Shown here in pieces: positions 32,890 to 40,837 of a stretch of DNA of 64,000 bases (position 1 is the first letter of the stretch; the number at the start of each line of letters is the position of its first letter). The notes under the pieces were generated by a model, which made no database searches, was not told the DNA's origin, and saw only the letters and a list, made by a program, of their open reading frames with translations. The stretch is from Brachybacterium sp. SGAir0954 (GTDB lineage Bacteria > Actinomycetota > Actinomycetes > Actinomycetales > Dermabacteraceae), in contig NZ_CP027295.1 of assembly GCF_005490785.1 (NCBI RefSeq), positions 434,001 through 498,000 on the forward strand, given 5' to 3'. The position numbers and the translations under genes are program-made.

Positions 32890-34062
32890 TCAGCGGGCCG
32901 CGAGCTCCTCCGCCCGCGCGAGCACCTGCGACCGCAGGTCGCCGTCGGCCGCGACCCGGCGCACCACGTGCGCCATCGCGGCGGCCGCGTCGTCGAGCAG
33001 CCGGTAGCCCTCCGGCCCCGCGGACTGCGCCGCGAAGTCCGCCGTGTGCAGCGCCGCGTCCACGCCCGTGATGCCCACGAAGGGATGCAGGGAGGGCACG
33101 TGCTGGGACACGTTGCCCATGTCCGTCGAGGCGGCCATGACGCCCGTCGACCCCGCGAGCGGGCGGCCGCGCTCGGCCATCGCCTCGTTCCACAGGCCGC
33201 CCAGCAGGTCGTCCTGCCGCAGCGGCTCGTAGAGCGGCTCGAGCGCCTCCACCTCGAGCGTGCAGCCGGTCGCGAGGGCGCCCGCCCGCAGGCAGTCCAG
33301 CAGGGACTCGTGCAGGGCGTGGAACTCCTCGAGGTCCGGCGCGCGGCACTCGAAGTCCACGACCGCGGTCGCCGGGATGATGTTCGTGACCCCGGACTGC
33401 TGCGGCACGAGGGCCAGGCGCCGGCCGTCCTTCACCCGCTGGCGCAGCAGACCGGCCGCGACCTGGGCGATCACGGCCGCATCGTTCGCGTTGACGCCCT
33501 CGGAGGGGTTCGCGGCGGCGTGCGCGCCGCGGCCCGTGTAGGTCGCGCGCCAGCGGCCCACGGCCTGGCTCGTCGAGCCCACCGGGTCGTAGGTGTCGGT
33601 GTGCGGGGTCGGGTGGGTCATGAGGGCGAGGTGCACGCCCGCGAAGACGCCGCGCTCGATGAGCAGCTGCTTGCCGCCGCCGTGCTCCTCCGCCGGCGTG
33701 CCGATCACCTGCACCGTGAGGTCCAGGGACGGATCCGCGGCGAGCGCGTCCGCGAGCAGCAGGGCCGCCCCCACGGAGGCGCCCGCGATGAGGTGGTGGC
33801 CGCAGCCGTGGCCGATCCCGGGCAGGGCGTCGTACTCCACGCACAGCGCGGCGACGAGGGAGCCGGAGCCCCGGCTCGCGCGCAGCGCGGTGGGCAGCTC
33901 CCCCACGCCCCGCTCGACCGTGAAGCCCTCCGCCTCGAGCAGCGCGGAGACCCGCTGGGCGGAGCGGTGCTCCTCGAAGGCGAGCTCGGGATCCGCGTGC
34001 AGCTCCCGGGCGAGGGCGTGGACCCGCTCGCGGCGGTCCCCCTCGAGCAGCGGCAGGCTCAT
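32890..34062 (-). CDS. M20 family amidohydrolase / metallopeptidase (AbgB or p-aminobenzoyl-glutamate hydrolase-like)
   Basis: A 390-residue cytoplasmic zinc hydrolase. The metal sites follow the M20D pattern: GIGHGCGHHLIAGASVG near residue 90-105, VIGTPAEEHGGGKQLLIERG, and LMTHPTPHTDTY. The dimerisation domain includes ATYTGRGAHAAANPSEGVNA. The late motif is ASTDMGNVSQHVPSLHPF. It probably cleaves an N-acyl amino acid or dipeptide. The ATG at 34062 overlaps the stop of the NrtR-like regulator gene in an ATGA, so regulator and enzyme are produced together. The substrate is not evident. Confidence 0.88.
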   Translation of the reverse strand: MSLPLLEGDRRERVHALARELHADPELAFEEHRSAQRVSALLEAEGFTVERGVGELPTALRASRGSGSLVAALCVEYDALPGIGHGCGHHLIAGASVGAALLLADALAADPSLDLTVQVIGTPAEEHGGGKQLLIERGVFAGVHLALMTHPTPHTDTYDPVGSTSQAVGRWRATYTGRGAHAAANPSEGVNANDAAVIAQVAAGLLRQRVKDGRRLALVPQQSGVTNIIPATAVVDFECRAPDLEEFHALHESLLDCLRAGALATGCTLEVEALEPLYEPLRQDDLLGGLWNEAMAERGRPLAGSTGVMAASTDMGNVSQHVPSLHPFVGITGVDAALHTADFAAQSAGPEGYRLLDDAAAAMAHVVRRVAADGDLRSQVLARAEELAAR

Positions 34063-34775
34063 GCGCTCTCCTCCCCCGAGCGCAGCAGCGGCGGCTGCAG
34101 CGTGGTGCCGCTCCCCGCGCGGTACAGGCGTGCGGGCCGGCCGCCCGTCGGTGCGGCGAAGCGGTCGAGCTCCTCGACGAAGCCCGGCGTGCGGGTCGCC
34201 TTGCGGTGGAAGTTCCCGGCGTCGAGGCTGCTCCCCCACACGGCCTCGTAGACGCCGCGCAGCTGGGAGACGGTGAACTCCGCGGGCAGGAAGGTCACGG
34301 CGAGCGTCGAGTACTCGAGCTTCGCGCGGGCGCGCTCGAGCGCGCAGTCGAGCACCTCGCGGTGGTCGAAGCCGAGCTCGACGCCGGCGAGCTCCTCGAC
34401 GGCCCACCAGCGGGCGTCGGCGACGTCGGCCCCGCGGCGCGGGGCGGGGAGGTCCGCGCCGAGCGCCATGAAGGCCACGGAGACCACGCGCCCGCGCGGG
34501 TCGCGGCCCGGGGCGCCGAAGGTGCGCAGCTGCTCGACGTGCACCGATTCCTCGCCGATCATCGCCTCGTTCTCGAGCACCCGGTAGGCGGACTGGTCGA
34601 GGTCCTCGTGCTCCCCCACGGGCCCGCCGGGCAGCGCCCACGTGCCCGCGAAGGGCTCCTCCCCGCGCTGCACGAGCGCGACGCTGAGCCGCCCCTCGTG
34701 CAGGGTGAGGATGACGAGGTCGACGGCGACGCCGACCCCGCTGCCCGGCGCCGCGGAGGTGTCCATGGGCGCCAC
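34059..34775 (-). CDS. NrtR-like regulator: Nudix domain plus C-terminal winged helix
   Basis: A 238-residue protein. The N-terminal Nudix fold runs from VAVDLVILTLHEGRLSVALV, and the Nudix box GPVGEHEDLDQSAYRVLENE lacks the usual REUxEE catalytic glutamates. The C-terminal part FDHREVLDCALERARAKLEY, then TFLPAEFTVSQLRGVYEAVW and LDAGNFHRKA, is the NrtR winged-helix DNA-binding domain. NrtR proteins sense ADP-ribose and repress NAD-related genes, usually with a dead Nudix box as here. No NAD genes are adjacent; the coupled M20 enzyme is the only likely local target. The start is ATG 34775 or the ATG at 34766. Confidence 0.82.
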   Translation of the reverse strand: MAPMDTSAAPGSGVGVAVDLVILTLHEGRLSVALVQRGEEPFAGTWALPGGPVGEHEDLDQSAYRVLENEAMIGEESVHVEQLRTFGAPGRDPRGRVVSVAFMALGADLPAPRRGADVADARWWAVEELAGVELGFDHREVLDCALERARAKLEYSTLAVTFLPAEFTVSQLRGVYEAVWGSSLDAGNFHRKATRTPGFVEELDRFAAPTGGRPARLYRAGSGTTLQPPLLRSGEESA

Positions 34776-34790
34776 CCTATGGCGCCGGGG

Positions 34791-35246
34791 TCAGCGCGCA
34801 GGAATCGCCGGCACCTGGTGGGACGCGCCCCCGCGCTCGCGCACGGCGGCGCGGAGGGCGACGAACAGGGAGACGAGGCCGACGGTCAGCAGCATGTGCC
34901 CGAGGCCCGCGATCCCGGGGATCGCGGCGCTCGTCGTCGCCGGGTCGTGGCCGCCGAGCGTGAGGATGCCGCGCACGGCCTGCATCGCGACCGTCACGAC
35001 GAGGCCGATGTTGTAGGTCCACCAGAACACGGTGAAGGAGCGGCGGCCGGTCAGGCCCAGGAACGCGTCGAGCGCGAGGACCACCAGGAACACGATCATG
35101 CCGAGGGTCAGCAGGTGCGTGTGCAGGGTGTTCAGCGGGGTGTGGCTGAGCAGGGCGTCGGTGTGCTTCGTGAACTCGCGGTAGAAGAGCCCCGAGGAGA
35201 GGCCGAGGATCAGGTAGGTCAGGGCGGTGTACAGGGATCGCGTCAT
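34791..35246 (-). CDS. DUF2871 family membrane protein
   Basis: A 151-residue protein with four hydrophobic helices: LYTALTYLILGLSSGLFYRE, THLLTLGMIVFLVVLALDAF, WWTYNIGLVVTVAMQAVRGI and LGHMLLTVGLVSLFVALRAA. The conserved histidines (TLHTHLL, GLGHML) are typical of the DUF2871 group and might bind a metal or haem, but no function is known. The ATG at 35246 fits the first helix; the upstream in-frame extension lacks a hydrophobic or signal character. It sits between the exporter and the NrtR-like gene on the same strand, 15 bases before the latter. Confidence 0.72.
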   Translation of the reverse strand: MTRSLYTALTYLILGLSSGLFYREFTKHTDALLSHTPLNTLHTHLLTLGMIVFLVVLALDAFLGLTGRRSFTVFWWTYNIGLVVTVAMQAVRGILTLGGHDPATTSAAIPGIAGLGHMLLTVGLVSLFVALRAAVRERGGASHQVPAIPAR

Positions 35247-35301
35247 GCCCTCGATCCTGCTCGTGCGCGCGGCCCGGCGGATCAACCCTTCGATGGATCG
35301 C

Positions 35302-36558
35302 TCAGGCGCCTGCGGGGGCGACCGCCGAGGCCCCGCCGCGGGTCGCCGCGAGGTGCCAGACCCACAGGGCCGTGCCGCCCGCGGCGAAGAGCAGCGACGC
35401 CGTGCCCACCGCGAGCAGGCTCGTGCTCACGATCGGCATGATCACCCCCGCGAGCAGCGCGTTCAGCACGAGGGAGAAGAAGGTGCCGAGCGAGGCGGCC
35501 GCCCCGCGCTCATGGGGGAACAGGTCGAGCACCTCGAGCTGGATCGGCGCGAAGACGAGCGAGACGGCGAAGGCGAGCAGCATCGGGCCCGCGACGAGCG
35601 GGATCAGGGCCGGGGAGATCGTCCCGTCGGGCGCCGGGGACACCGCCACCAGCAGCAGGTTCACGAGAGCCGCGAGGATCGCGGCGAGGTAGCCGATCGT
35701 GATCAGCCGGGGCCGGGGCACGACCGCCGCCGCCCGGCCCACCACCCACGAGCCGCTCATCATGCCGATGATCAGCGGCACGAAGAGCACCCAGAAGTCC
35801 TGCTCGCCGAGACCCAGCAGGCGGTCCACGATGATCGAGGCGCCCGCGATGAACAGGAACTGCGCGGCGAAGCCGAGGGCGGAGGCCGAGGCGATCCGCA
35901 GCATGACCGGGCTGCGGCCCACGTGCACGAGCGACCCCAGCAGGGAGCGCAGGCGCAGCGGGGTGCGCTGGTCCCGCGGCAGGGTCTCCGGCAGCAGCGC
36001 CGTCAGCACGAGCGTGACCACGCCGTACAGGCCCACCCCCGCGAACACCCACCGCCAGTCGCCGAGCAGCAGCAGCCAGCCGCCGAGGATCGGCGCGAGC
36101 GCGGGGGCGACGGAGAAGATCATCATGACGCGGGCCATGAGCCGCTGCGCCTCGGGGCCCGCGAACATGTCGCGGATGACGACGCGGGAGACGATCGTCG
36201 CGGCGCCCGCGCTCATGCCCTGCAGCACCCGCAGCGCGACGAGACCGCCGAGGCCCGGGGCGAGGATCGAGCCGAACATGCCGATCAGGTAGATGACGAG
36301 CCCGCCGATCATCACCGGCTTGCGGCCCAGGGCGTCGGAGAGCGGTCCGTGCAGGATCGACATGACCGCGAAGGCCGCGAGGTAGGCGGAGACCAGCTGC
36401 TGGAGCCCCACCTCGCTCGCGCCGAACTCGGTCCCGATCCGCCCGAAGGCCGGGAACACGGTGTCGATCGTGAAGGGCCCGATCATGGCCAGGGTCGCGA
36501 GGGTGAGGGTGATGCGGGCGCTGGCCCGGGACGGGGTGGGAGACGAGGTCACCGGCAT
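35302..36558 (-). CDS. Bcr/CflA family multidrug exporter (MFS)
   Basis: A 418-residue membrane protein with 12 helices. The first helix TLATLAMIGPFTIDTVFPAF carries the IDxxxPA-like motif of drug:H+ antiporters in the 12-helix Bcr/CflA branch. Motif A is HGPLSDALGRKPVMIGGLVI. Motif C-like sequence occurs in FSVAPALAPILGGWLLLLGD. It is predicted to export drugs or metabolites using the proton gradient. The ATG at 36558 is divergent from the Gfo/Idh gene. No local regulator gene is present. Confidence 0.88.
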   Translation of the reverse strand: MPVTSSPTPSRASARITLTLATLAMIGPFTIDTVFPAFGRIGTEFGASEVGLQQLVSAYLAAFAVMSILHGPLSDALGRKPVMIGGLVIYLIGMFGSILAPGLGGLVALRVLQGMSAGAATIVSRVVIRDMFAGPEAQRLMARVMMIFSVAPALAPILGGWLLLLGDWRWVFAGVGLYGVVTLVLTALLPETLPRDQRTPLRLRSLLGSLVHVGRSPVMLRIASASALGFAAQFLFIAGASIIVDRLLGLGEQDFWVLFVPLIIGMMSGSWVVGRAAAVVPRPRLITIGYLAAILAALVNLLLVAVSPAPDGTISPALIPLVAGPMLLAFAVSLVFAPIQLEVLDLFPHERGAAASLGTFFSLVLNALLAGVIMPIVSTSLLAVGTASLLFAAGGTALWVWHLAATRGGASAVAPAGA

Positions 36559-36608
36559 GATCCTATCGGCGTAGGCTCGCCGAGGACCTCGCCCCGGCAC
36601 CGCGCGGC

Positions 36609-36616
36609 AACCGCTT
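36609..36616. promoter_or_regulatory. LacI-type half-palindrome upstream of the Gfo/Idh gene
   Basis: AACCGCTT at 36609-36616 fits the LacI-family core AANCGNTT and lies 82 bases upstream of the Gfo/Idh start. The flanks are only weakly symmetric, so this is a low-confidence site. It is recorded because better copies of the same core occur in the sugar island at 50.3 and 51.1 kb. Confidence 0.3.
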
Positions 36617-36698
36617 CCGCCGCGGGCCGGGGACCCGCGAGGATGACCCATCCACTCCCCGTCCACGCGCCGCGCCGTCGCGGCAGGAGGCAGCACAG

Positions 36699-37751
36699 AT
36701 GACCCAGCGCGCCCGCCGCATCGGCCTCGTCGGATACGGCGACGTCTCCGTCGTCCACGTGGACGCGATCGCCGCGATCGACGGCCTCGAGCTCGTCGCC
36801 GTCGCCGACGCCGACCCCGCCGCCCGGGAGCGCGCCGCGACCGCCCTCGGCGTGCCCGTCCACGACTCCGTCGAGGCGATGCTCGACGCCGAGCGGCTCG
36901 ACGCGATCCATGTGACCACCCCGCACCACGAGCACGTGGGCCCGAGCCTCGCGGCGATCGCCCGCGGCGTGCACGTGCTCCAGGAGAAGCCCGTCGCGCA
37001 CACCCTCGCCGAGGCCGAGCGGCTCGTCGCGGGCCTCGCCGCCGCCCCCGCGCGGGCCGACGGCGGCGCGGGCGCCCCGCACGTCGCGATCTGCTTCCAG
37101 AACCGCTACAACCGGGCGAGCCAGGAGCTGCGACGGCTGCTCACGAGCGGTGAGCTGGGCGCCGTGCAGGGCGCCTACGCCTCCGTGGTGTGGACCCGCA
37201 CCGCCGAGTACTACGCCGCGAAGCCGTGGCGCGGGCGCCAGGAGACCTCCGGCGGCGGCCTCCTCATCAACCAGGCGATCCACACCCTCGACCTCGTGCA
37301 GTGGCTGCTCGGGCCGGTCGAGCGCACCGACGGCCTGGTCTCGCAGCGCAAGTTCGCGGGGGTCACGGAGGTCGAGGACACCGCCGAGCTGCTCCTGCAC
37401 CACGAGGGCGGCGCCACGACGACCTTCTACGCGACGCTCACCGCGCCCGTCGCCCGGCCCGTCGAGCTCGAGGTCGCGACCGAGAACGCGTACCTCGAGC
37501 TGCGCTCCGGCGCGGGCGGCGGCCTCACCGTGCGCTGGGCCGACGGCCGCGTCGACACCTTCTCCGACCGGGTCGCGACCGCGGGCGGCCGCTCCTACTG
37601 GGGCGTCTCCCACGAGGAGCTCATCGCGGACTTCTACGCGACCCTCGACGGGGCCGAGCCGTTCTGGATCGGCCCCGCGGAGGGCATCGCGTCACTGCGG
37701 ATCCTCAAGGACGCCTACGCGATCAGCGGCCCGGAGTTCGCGGGCTGCTGA
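36699..37751 (+). CDS. Gfo/Idh/MocA family NAD(P)-dependent oxidoreductase
   Basis: A 350-residue cytoplasmic enzyme. The Rossmann dinucleotide motif is RIGLVGYGDVSVVHVDAIAA near the N-terminus, with VAVADADP as the ribose-binding strand. The catalytic lysine is in the EKP motif HVLQEKPVAHTLAEAE. The second domain includes GGGLLINQAIHTLDLVQWLL, with the family's active-site aspartate and histidine. It probably oxidises or reduces a sugar or inositol. It marks the left end of the carbohydrate region. Its 3' end overlaps the convergent BNR gene by 29 bases. Confidence 0.88.
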   Translation: MTQRARRIGLVGYGDVSVVHVDAIAAIDGLELVAVADADPAARERAATALGVPVHDSVEAMLDAERLDAIHVTTPHHEHVGPSLAAIARGVHVLQEKPVAHTLAEAERLVAGLAAAPARADGGAGAPHVAICFQNRYNRASQELRRLLTSGELGAVQGAYASVVWTRTAEYYAAKPWRGRQETSGGGLLINQAIHTLDLVQWLLGPVERTDGLVSQRKFAGVTEVEDTAELLLHHEGGATTTFYATLTAPVARPVELEVATENAYLELRSGAGGGLTVRWADGRVDTFSDRVATAGGRSYWGVSHEELIADFYATLDGAEPFWIGPAEGIASLRILKDAYAISGPEFAGC

Positions 37752-39141
37752 GCAGCACCACCTCGGTGTCGAGGTCCTGGGAGCGGCGCATGGTGCCGCA
37801 AAACCAGGTGACGGCCGCGCGGCCCGGGTCCCCGGGGATCGCGACGGGGCGCAGGTTGTCCCCCGCCGAGCCCTCGGTGACGGGGGTCCACGCGATCGTG
37901 GCGCCGCCGTCGGCCGTGCGGCCGTGGAAGATCTCGTGCACGCCGAGGGTCCGGCCGTCCCGCGGATCCGTCTCGAGCGAGGCCCAGAGGGCGTCGAGGT
38001 CGTCCGGGTCGATCGCGCCGAGTCCCGTGTAGTCCTCCTCGTGGGGCATGAGCTGGGGCCCGGCGACGGCGATCTCGTGCACCTTCCACGCGCCCGCCCC
38101 GGGCGCGAGCTCGGCGCGGAAGAGTCGGTGGTCGATCGCGGGGACCTCGTGCGCGGGGGCGTCCCAGGCGTGGCGGGCGGTGTCGGTCCCGAGGGCGTCG
38201 TCCGCCCGGGCGGTGAACAGGGCGACGAGGCGGCCGTCGGCCCCGCGCCGCAGGTCCGTGGTCCACGCGTGGGTCATGACGGACCCGCCCCACGTGCTGC
38301 CGCTCGTGAACAGGGGCGTGAGGTCCTCCGCGCGCGGGGCCGTCTCCTCGATGCCGCGGCCGAGGGCGGAGACGACGGTGCCGTCCGCCCGGTGCAGGGA
38401 GCCGCCCGCGAGGTAGCCGTGCCAGATCGAGGTCGCGTAGTCGCGCGGGTGGTGCTCGGTGATGATCAGGTCGATGCGGTCGTCGGTGCCGTGCTGCGTG
38501 CCCGAGGCGTAGCGGGCGTAGCCGTTGACATAGCCGATCTTGGGCCGCGTGAGCAGGCGCCCGCCGAACTCCCAGGTGCTGCCGTCGTCGTCGGAGACGA
38601 GGTAGCAGGGGTCGTCGTTGACGGCGCGCACGAAGCAGTACAGGCGGCCGTCGAGCGGGTGCACGTTCTGGTAGGTGACGCCGCGGCCGGGGGTGTGCGG
38701 CGGGGCGGGCTCGGTCGCGCCGAACAGCGGGGTCCAGGAGTACACCTGCTCGGGGCCCCATTCCCCGGCCGGGTCCGCGGTCTCGCTGATGCGCCAGCGG
38801 GTGAGCTCGTCGGTCTTGTGGCGGGAGTAGACGGCGAGCCAGCGGCCGTCGGCCCGGCGCCACAGGGCCGGGTCGTCGTGGTCGTCGGACTCGAGGCCCG
38901 CGTGGAGCACGACGCGCGAGGAGCTGCCGTCCTCGCGGGCGACGATCAGCTCGACGTCCCCGCCGCGCTCCTCGCCGTCCGTCCCGCCGGCGGAGGCGAC
39001 GGCGCCGATGACGACGGTGCCGGTCTCCGGATCGGCGAGTGAGCGCTCGTCCTGGAACCAGCACCAGGAGCCGTTGTCGTCGACGATGCGGATGTCAGTG
39101 CTGGGGGCGGCGTCGGCGGTGACCCGCTGCTCGGTGCTCAT
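37723..39141 (-). CDS. BNR_4-type beta-propeller protein
   Basis: A 472-residue protein without a signal peptide. The opening DIRIVDDNGSWCWFQDERSL is the hallmark start of the BNR_4 group. Further propeller-blade features are Asp-box-like SDDDGSTWEFGG and TADGGATIAWTPV. Members occur in plant polysaccharide utilisation loci, and some relatives are lyases or sialidase-like hydrolases, but activity here is unproven. ATG 39141 has GGGGAGG nine bases upstream, better spaced than the ATG at 39150 that touches it. The end overlaps the Gfo/Idh gene on the opposite strand. Confidence 0.72.
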   Translation of the reverse strand: MSTEQRVTADAAPSTDIRIVDDNGSWCWFQDERSLADPETGTVVIGAVASAGGTDGEERGGDVELIVAREDGSSSRVVLHAGLESDDHDDPALWRRADGRWLAVYSRHKTDELTRWRISETADPAGEWGPEQVYSWTPLFGATEPAPPHTPGRGVTYQNVHPLDGRLYCFVRAVNDDPCYLVSDDDGSTWEFGGRLLTRPKIGYVNGYARYASGTQHGTDDRIDLIITEHHPRDYATSIWHGYLAGGSLHRADGTVVSALGRGIEETAPRAEDLTPLFTSGSTWGGSVMTHAWTTDLRRGADGRLVALFTARADDALGTDTARHAWDAPAHEVPAIDHRLFRAELAPGAGAWKVHEIAVAGPQLMPHEEDYTGLGAIDPDDLDALWASLETDPRDGRTLGVHEIFHGRTADGGATIAWTPVTEGSAGDNLRPVAIPGDPGRAAVTWFCGTMRRSQDLDTEVVLLSSPRTPGR

Positions 39142-39164
39142 GAGATCCATCCTCCCCGAACGGA

Positions 39165-39172
39165 ATGCGCTT
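39165..39172. promoter_or_regulatory. Possible LacI-type half site upstream of the BNR gene
   Basis: On the minus strand the core reads AAGCGCAT within GGCAAGCGCATTCC, one mismatch from the LacI core AANCGNTT, about 24-31 bases upstream of the BNR start. The position would suit repression, but the match is weak. Confidence 0.25.
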
Positions 39173-39268
39173 GCCAAGGCCTGCGCGCGGGCGATCTGTG
39201 CGCGCGATACGCCGGCCACCGCCCATCAGCCGCCGCCCCCCAGCCGCGAGCCGCCGCGCCCCCTCCCC

Positions 39269-39325
39269 CGATGGTCCGATTCCGTTCCACACCAGGCTCG
39301 GATCTGGAACGGAATCGGACCATCG
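39269..39325. repeat. Perfect 21-bp inverted repeat (hairpin) between the xylB and BNR genes
   Basis: Arms at 39269-39289 and 39305-39325 are exact reverse complements over 21 bases, with a 15-base centre. The left arm contains GGTCCGATTCCGTTCC. It lies downstream of the xylAB genes and about 130 bases upstream of the BNR start, on the same strand as both. It could act as a transcription terminator for xylAB (no T-run is seen), a protein-binding palindrome or a small palindromic repeat element. It is by far the longest perfect inverted repeat I noticed in the window. Confidence 0.8.
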
Positions 39326-39355
39326 ACGGGGGCGGCCGTGGTAGGCGGGCGCGGC

Positions 39356-39396
39356 GGCTGCGGCGAGGGGTGGGCAGGCTGCGGCGAGGGGTGGGC
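39356..39396. repeat. Two-copy 20-bp direct repeat
   Basis: GGCTGCGGCGAGGGGTGGGC occurs at 39356-39375 and again at 39377-39396, one base apart. It lies between the xylB stop and the large inverted repeat. It has no obvious coding or regulatory meaning and may be a replication-slippage duplication. Confidence 0.7.
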
Positions 39397-39409
39397 TGGC
39401 AGCCCGGAC

Positions 39410-40798
39410 TCAGCCCCAGCCCTCGGTGCGCTCCTTGAGCGCGCGGTAGGCGTCCAGCACCTCGCGCGTGGCCTCCGCCTCGAGGGTGCGCGCGCCGCCG
39501 AGCTCCCAGACGGGCGGCTCGTCGGTCCCGGCGAGGGCCCAGGCAGCCTGGCGGGCCGCGCCGAGGGCGACGTACTCGCCGTCGGGGGCGAGGGTGACGG
39601 GACGGCCCAGCACGGCGGGGGCGAGCTCCTGCACGGCGCGGCTGCGGGCGCCGCCGCCGATGAGGGTGACGCGCGCCGGGGAGACCCCGGTGACCTGCTC
39701 GAGCGCGGCGACGCCGTCGGCCAGCGAGCACAGGAGCGCCTCGACGTAGGCGCGGGCGAGGTCCTCGCGGGTGGTCGAGGTGGTGAGGCCGGTGAGGGTG
39801 CCGCGCGCGTCGGGGCGGTTCGGGGTGCGCTCCCCCTCGAAGTAGGGCAGCAGGCTCACGCCGTGGGCGCCGGGCACGGAGGCGAGGGCGAGGGCGGAGA
39901 GCTGCTCGTGGGTGACGCCGAGCAGCGCGCGGCCCGCCTCGAGGATGCGGGAGGCGTTGATCGTCGTGGTCATGGGGAGGAAGCGGCCGGTCGCGTCGGC
40001 GAAGCCGGTGACGGTGCCGGAGGGGTCGTCCGGGCGCACGTCGCTCACCATCGCGCACACGCCGGAGGTGCCGATCGAGATCGACACGTCCCCCGGCTGC
40101 TGCCCGAGCCCCAGGGCCGCGCCCATGTTGTCGCCGGTGCCCGCGGCGAGGACGGCGCCGCTCGCGGTGCGGGCCATGACCTCCTGCGGCGCACCGGGGA
40201 GGCGCGGCAGGTCGAGGGAGCGCCCGATCGCGGCCTCGGCGAGCTCGGGCCGCCAGGCCTCGGCGGCGGTCGAGTAGTAGCCGGTGCCCGAGGCGTCGCC
40301 GCGGTCGGTGAAGGGCTCCGTGCCCGGCGCCGCGAGGTGCAGGGACACGTAGTCGTGCGGGAGCAGCACGGAGCGGGCGCGCTCCGCCGCCTCGGGCTCC
40401 TCGTCGCGCACCCAGCGCAGCTTGCTCGAGGTGAAGGAGGCGACGAGCAGGCTGCCGAGCTCGCCGACGCTCGCCTCCGCCCCGCCCTGCTCCTCGATCA
40501 GGGTCGCGGCCTGCGGGGCGGAGCGGGTGTCGTTCCACAGCAGCGCCGGGCGCACCACCTCGCCCGCCCCGTCCAGCAGCACCATGCCGTGCTGCTGGCC
40601 GCCCACGGCGACGGCCTCGGCCCGCTCGAGCAGCGGCCCGGCCGCCTCGTCCACCGCCGCGAGCCAGGCCCGCGGGTCCACCTCGGTGCCGTCCGGGTGG
40701 GCGGCGCGGCACTCCTCGACGACCTCGCCGGTGGCGGCGTCGACGAGCAGGGCCTTGGCGGACTGGGTGGACGAGTCGATGCCGAGCACGAGCGTCAT
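39410..40798 (-). CDS. xylB: Xylulokinase
   Basis: A 462-residue FGGY-family kinase that phosphorylates D-xylulose to xylulose 5-phosphate using ATP. Key parts are GIDSSTQSAKALLVDAATG (phosphate 1 loop), AVAVGGQQHGMVLLD, LWNDTRSAPQA, TDRGDASGTGYYS with the catalytic-type Asp, and the ATPase-fold ISIGTSGV and RVTLIGGGARS. The length is that of short actinobacterial XylB proteins. The ATG at 40798 is 40 bases after the xylA stop, so both lie in one leftward operon reading away from the ROK regulator. Confidence 0.93.
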   Translation of the reverse strand: MTLVLGIDSSTQSAKALLVDAATGEVVEECRAAHPDGTEVDPRAWLAAVDEAAGPLLERAEAVAVGGQQHGMVLLDGAGEVVRPALLWNDTRSAPQAATLIEEQGGAEASVGELGSLLVASFTSSKLRWVRDEEPEAAERARSVLLPHDYVSLHLAAPGTEPFTDRGDASGTGYYSTAAEAWRPELAEAAIGRSLDLPRLPGAPQEVMARTASGAVLAAGTGDNMGAALGLGQQPGDVSISIGTSGVCAMVSDVRPDDPSGTVTGFADATGRFLPMTTTINASRILEAGRALLGVTHEQLSALALASVPGAHGVSLLPYFEGERTPNRPDARGTLTGLTTSTTREDLARAYVEALLCSLADGVAALEQVTGVSPARVTLIGGGARSRAVQELAPAVLGRPVTLAPDGEYVALGAARQAAWALAGTDEPPVWELGGARTLEAEATREVLDAYRALKERTEGWG

Positions 40799-40837
40799 GA
40801 GCGGGAGCCTTTCACGGAGCGGGCGAGGTGGGCGGGC

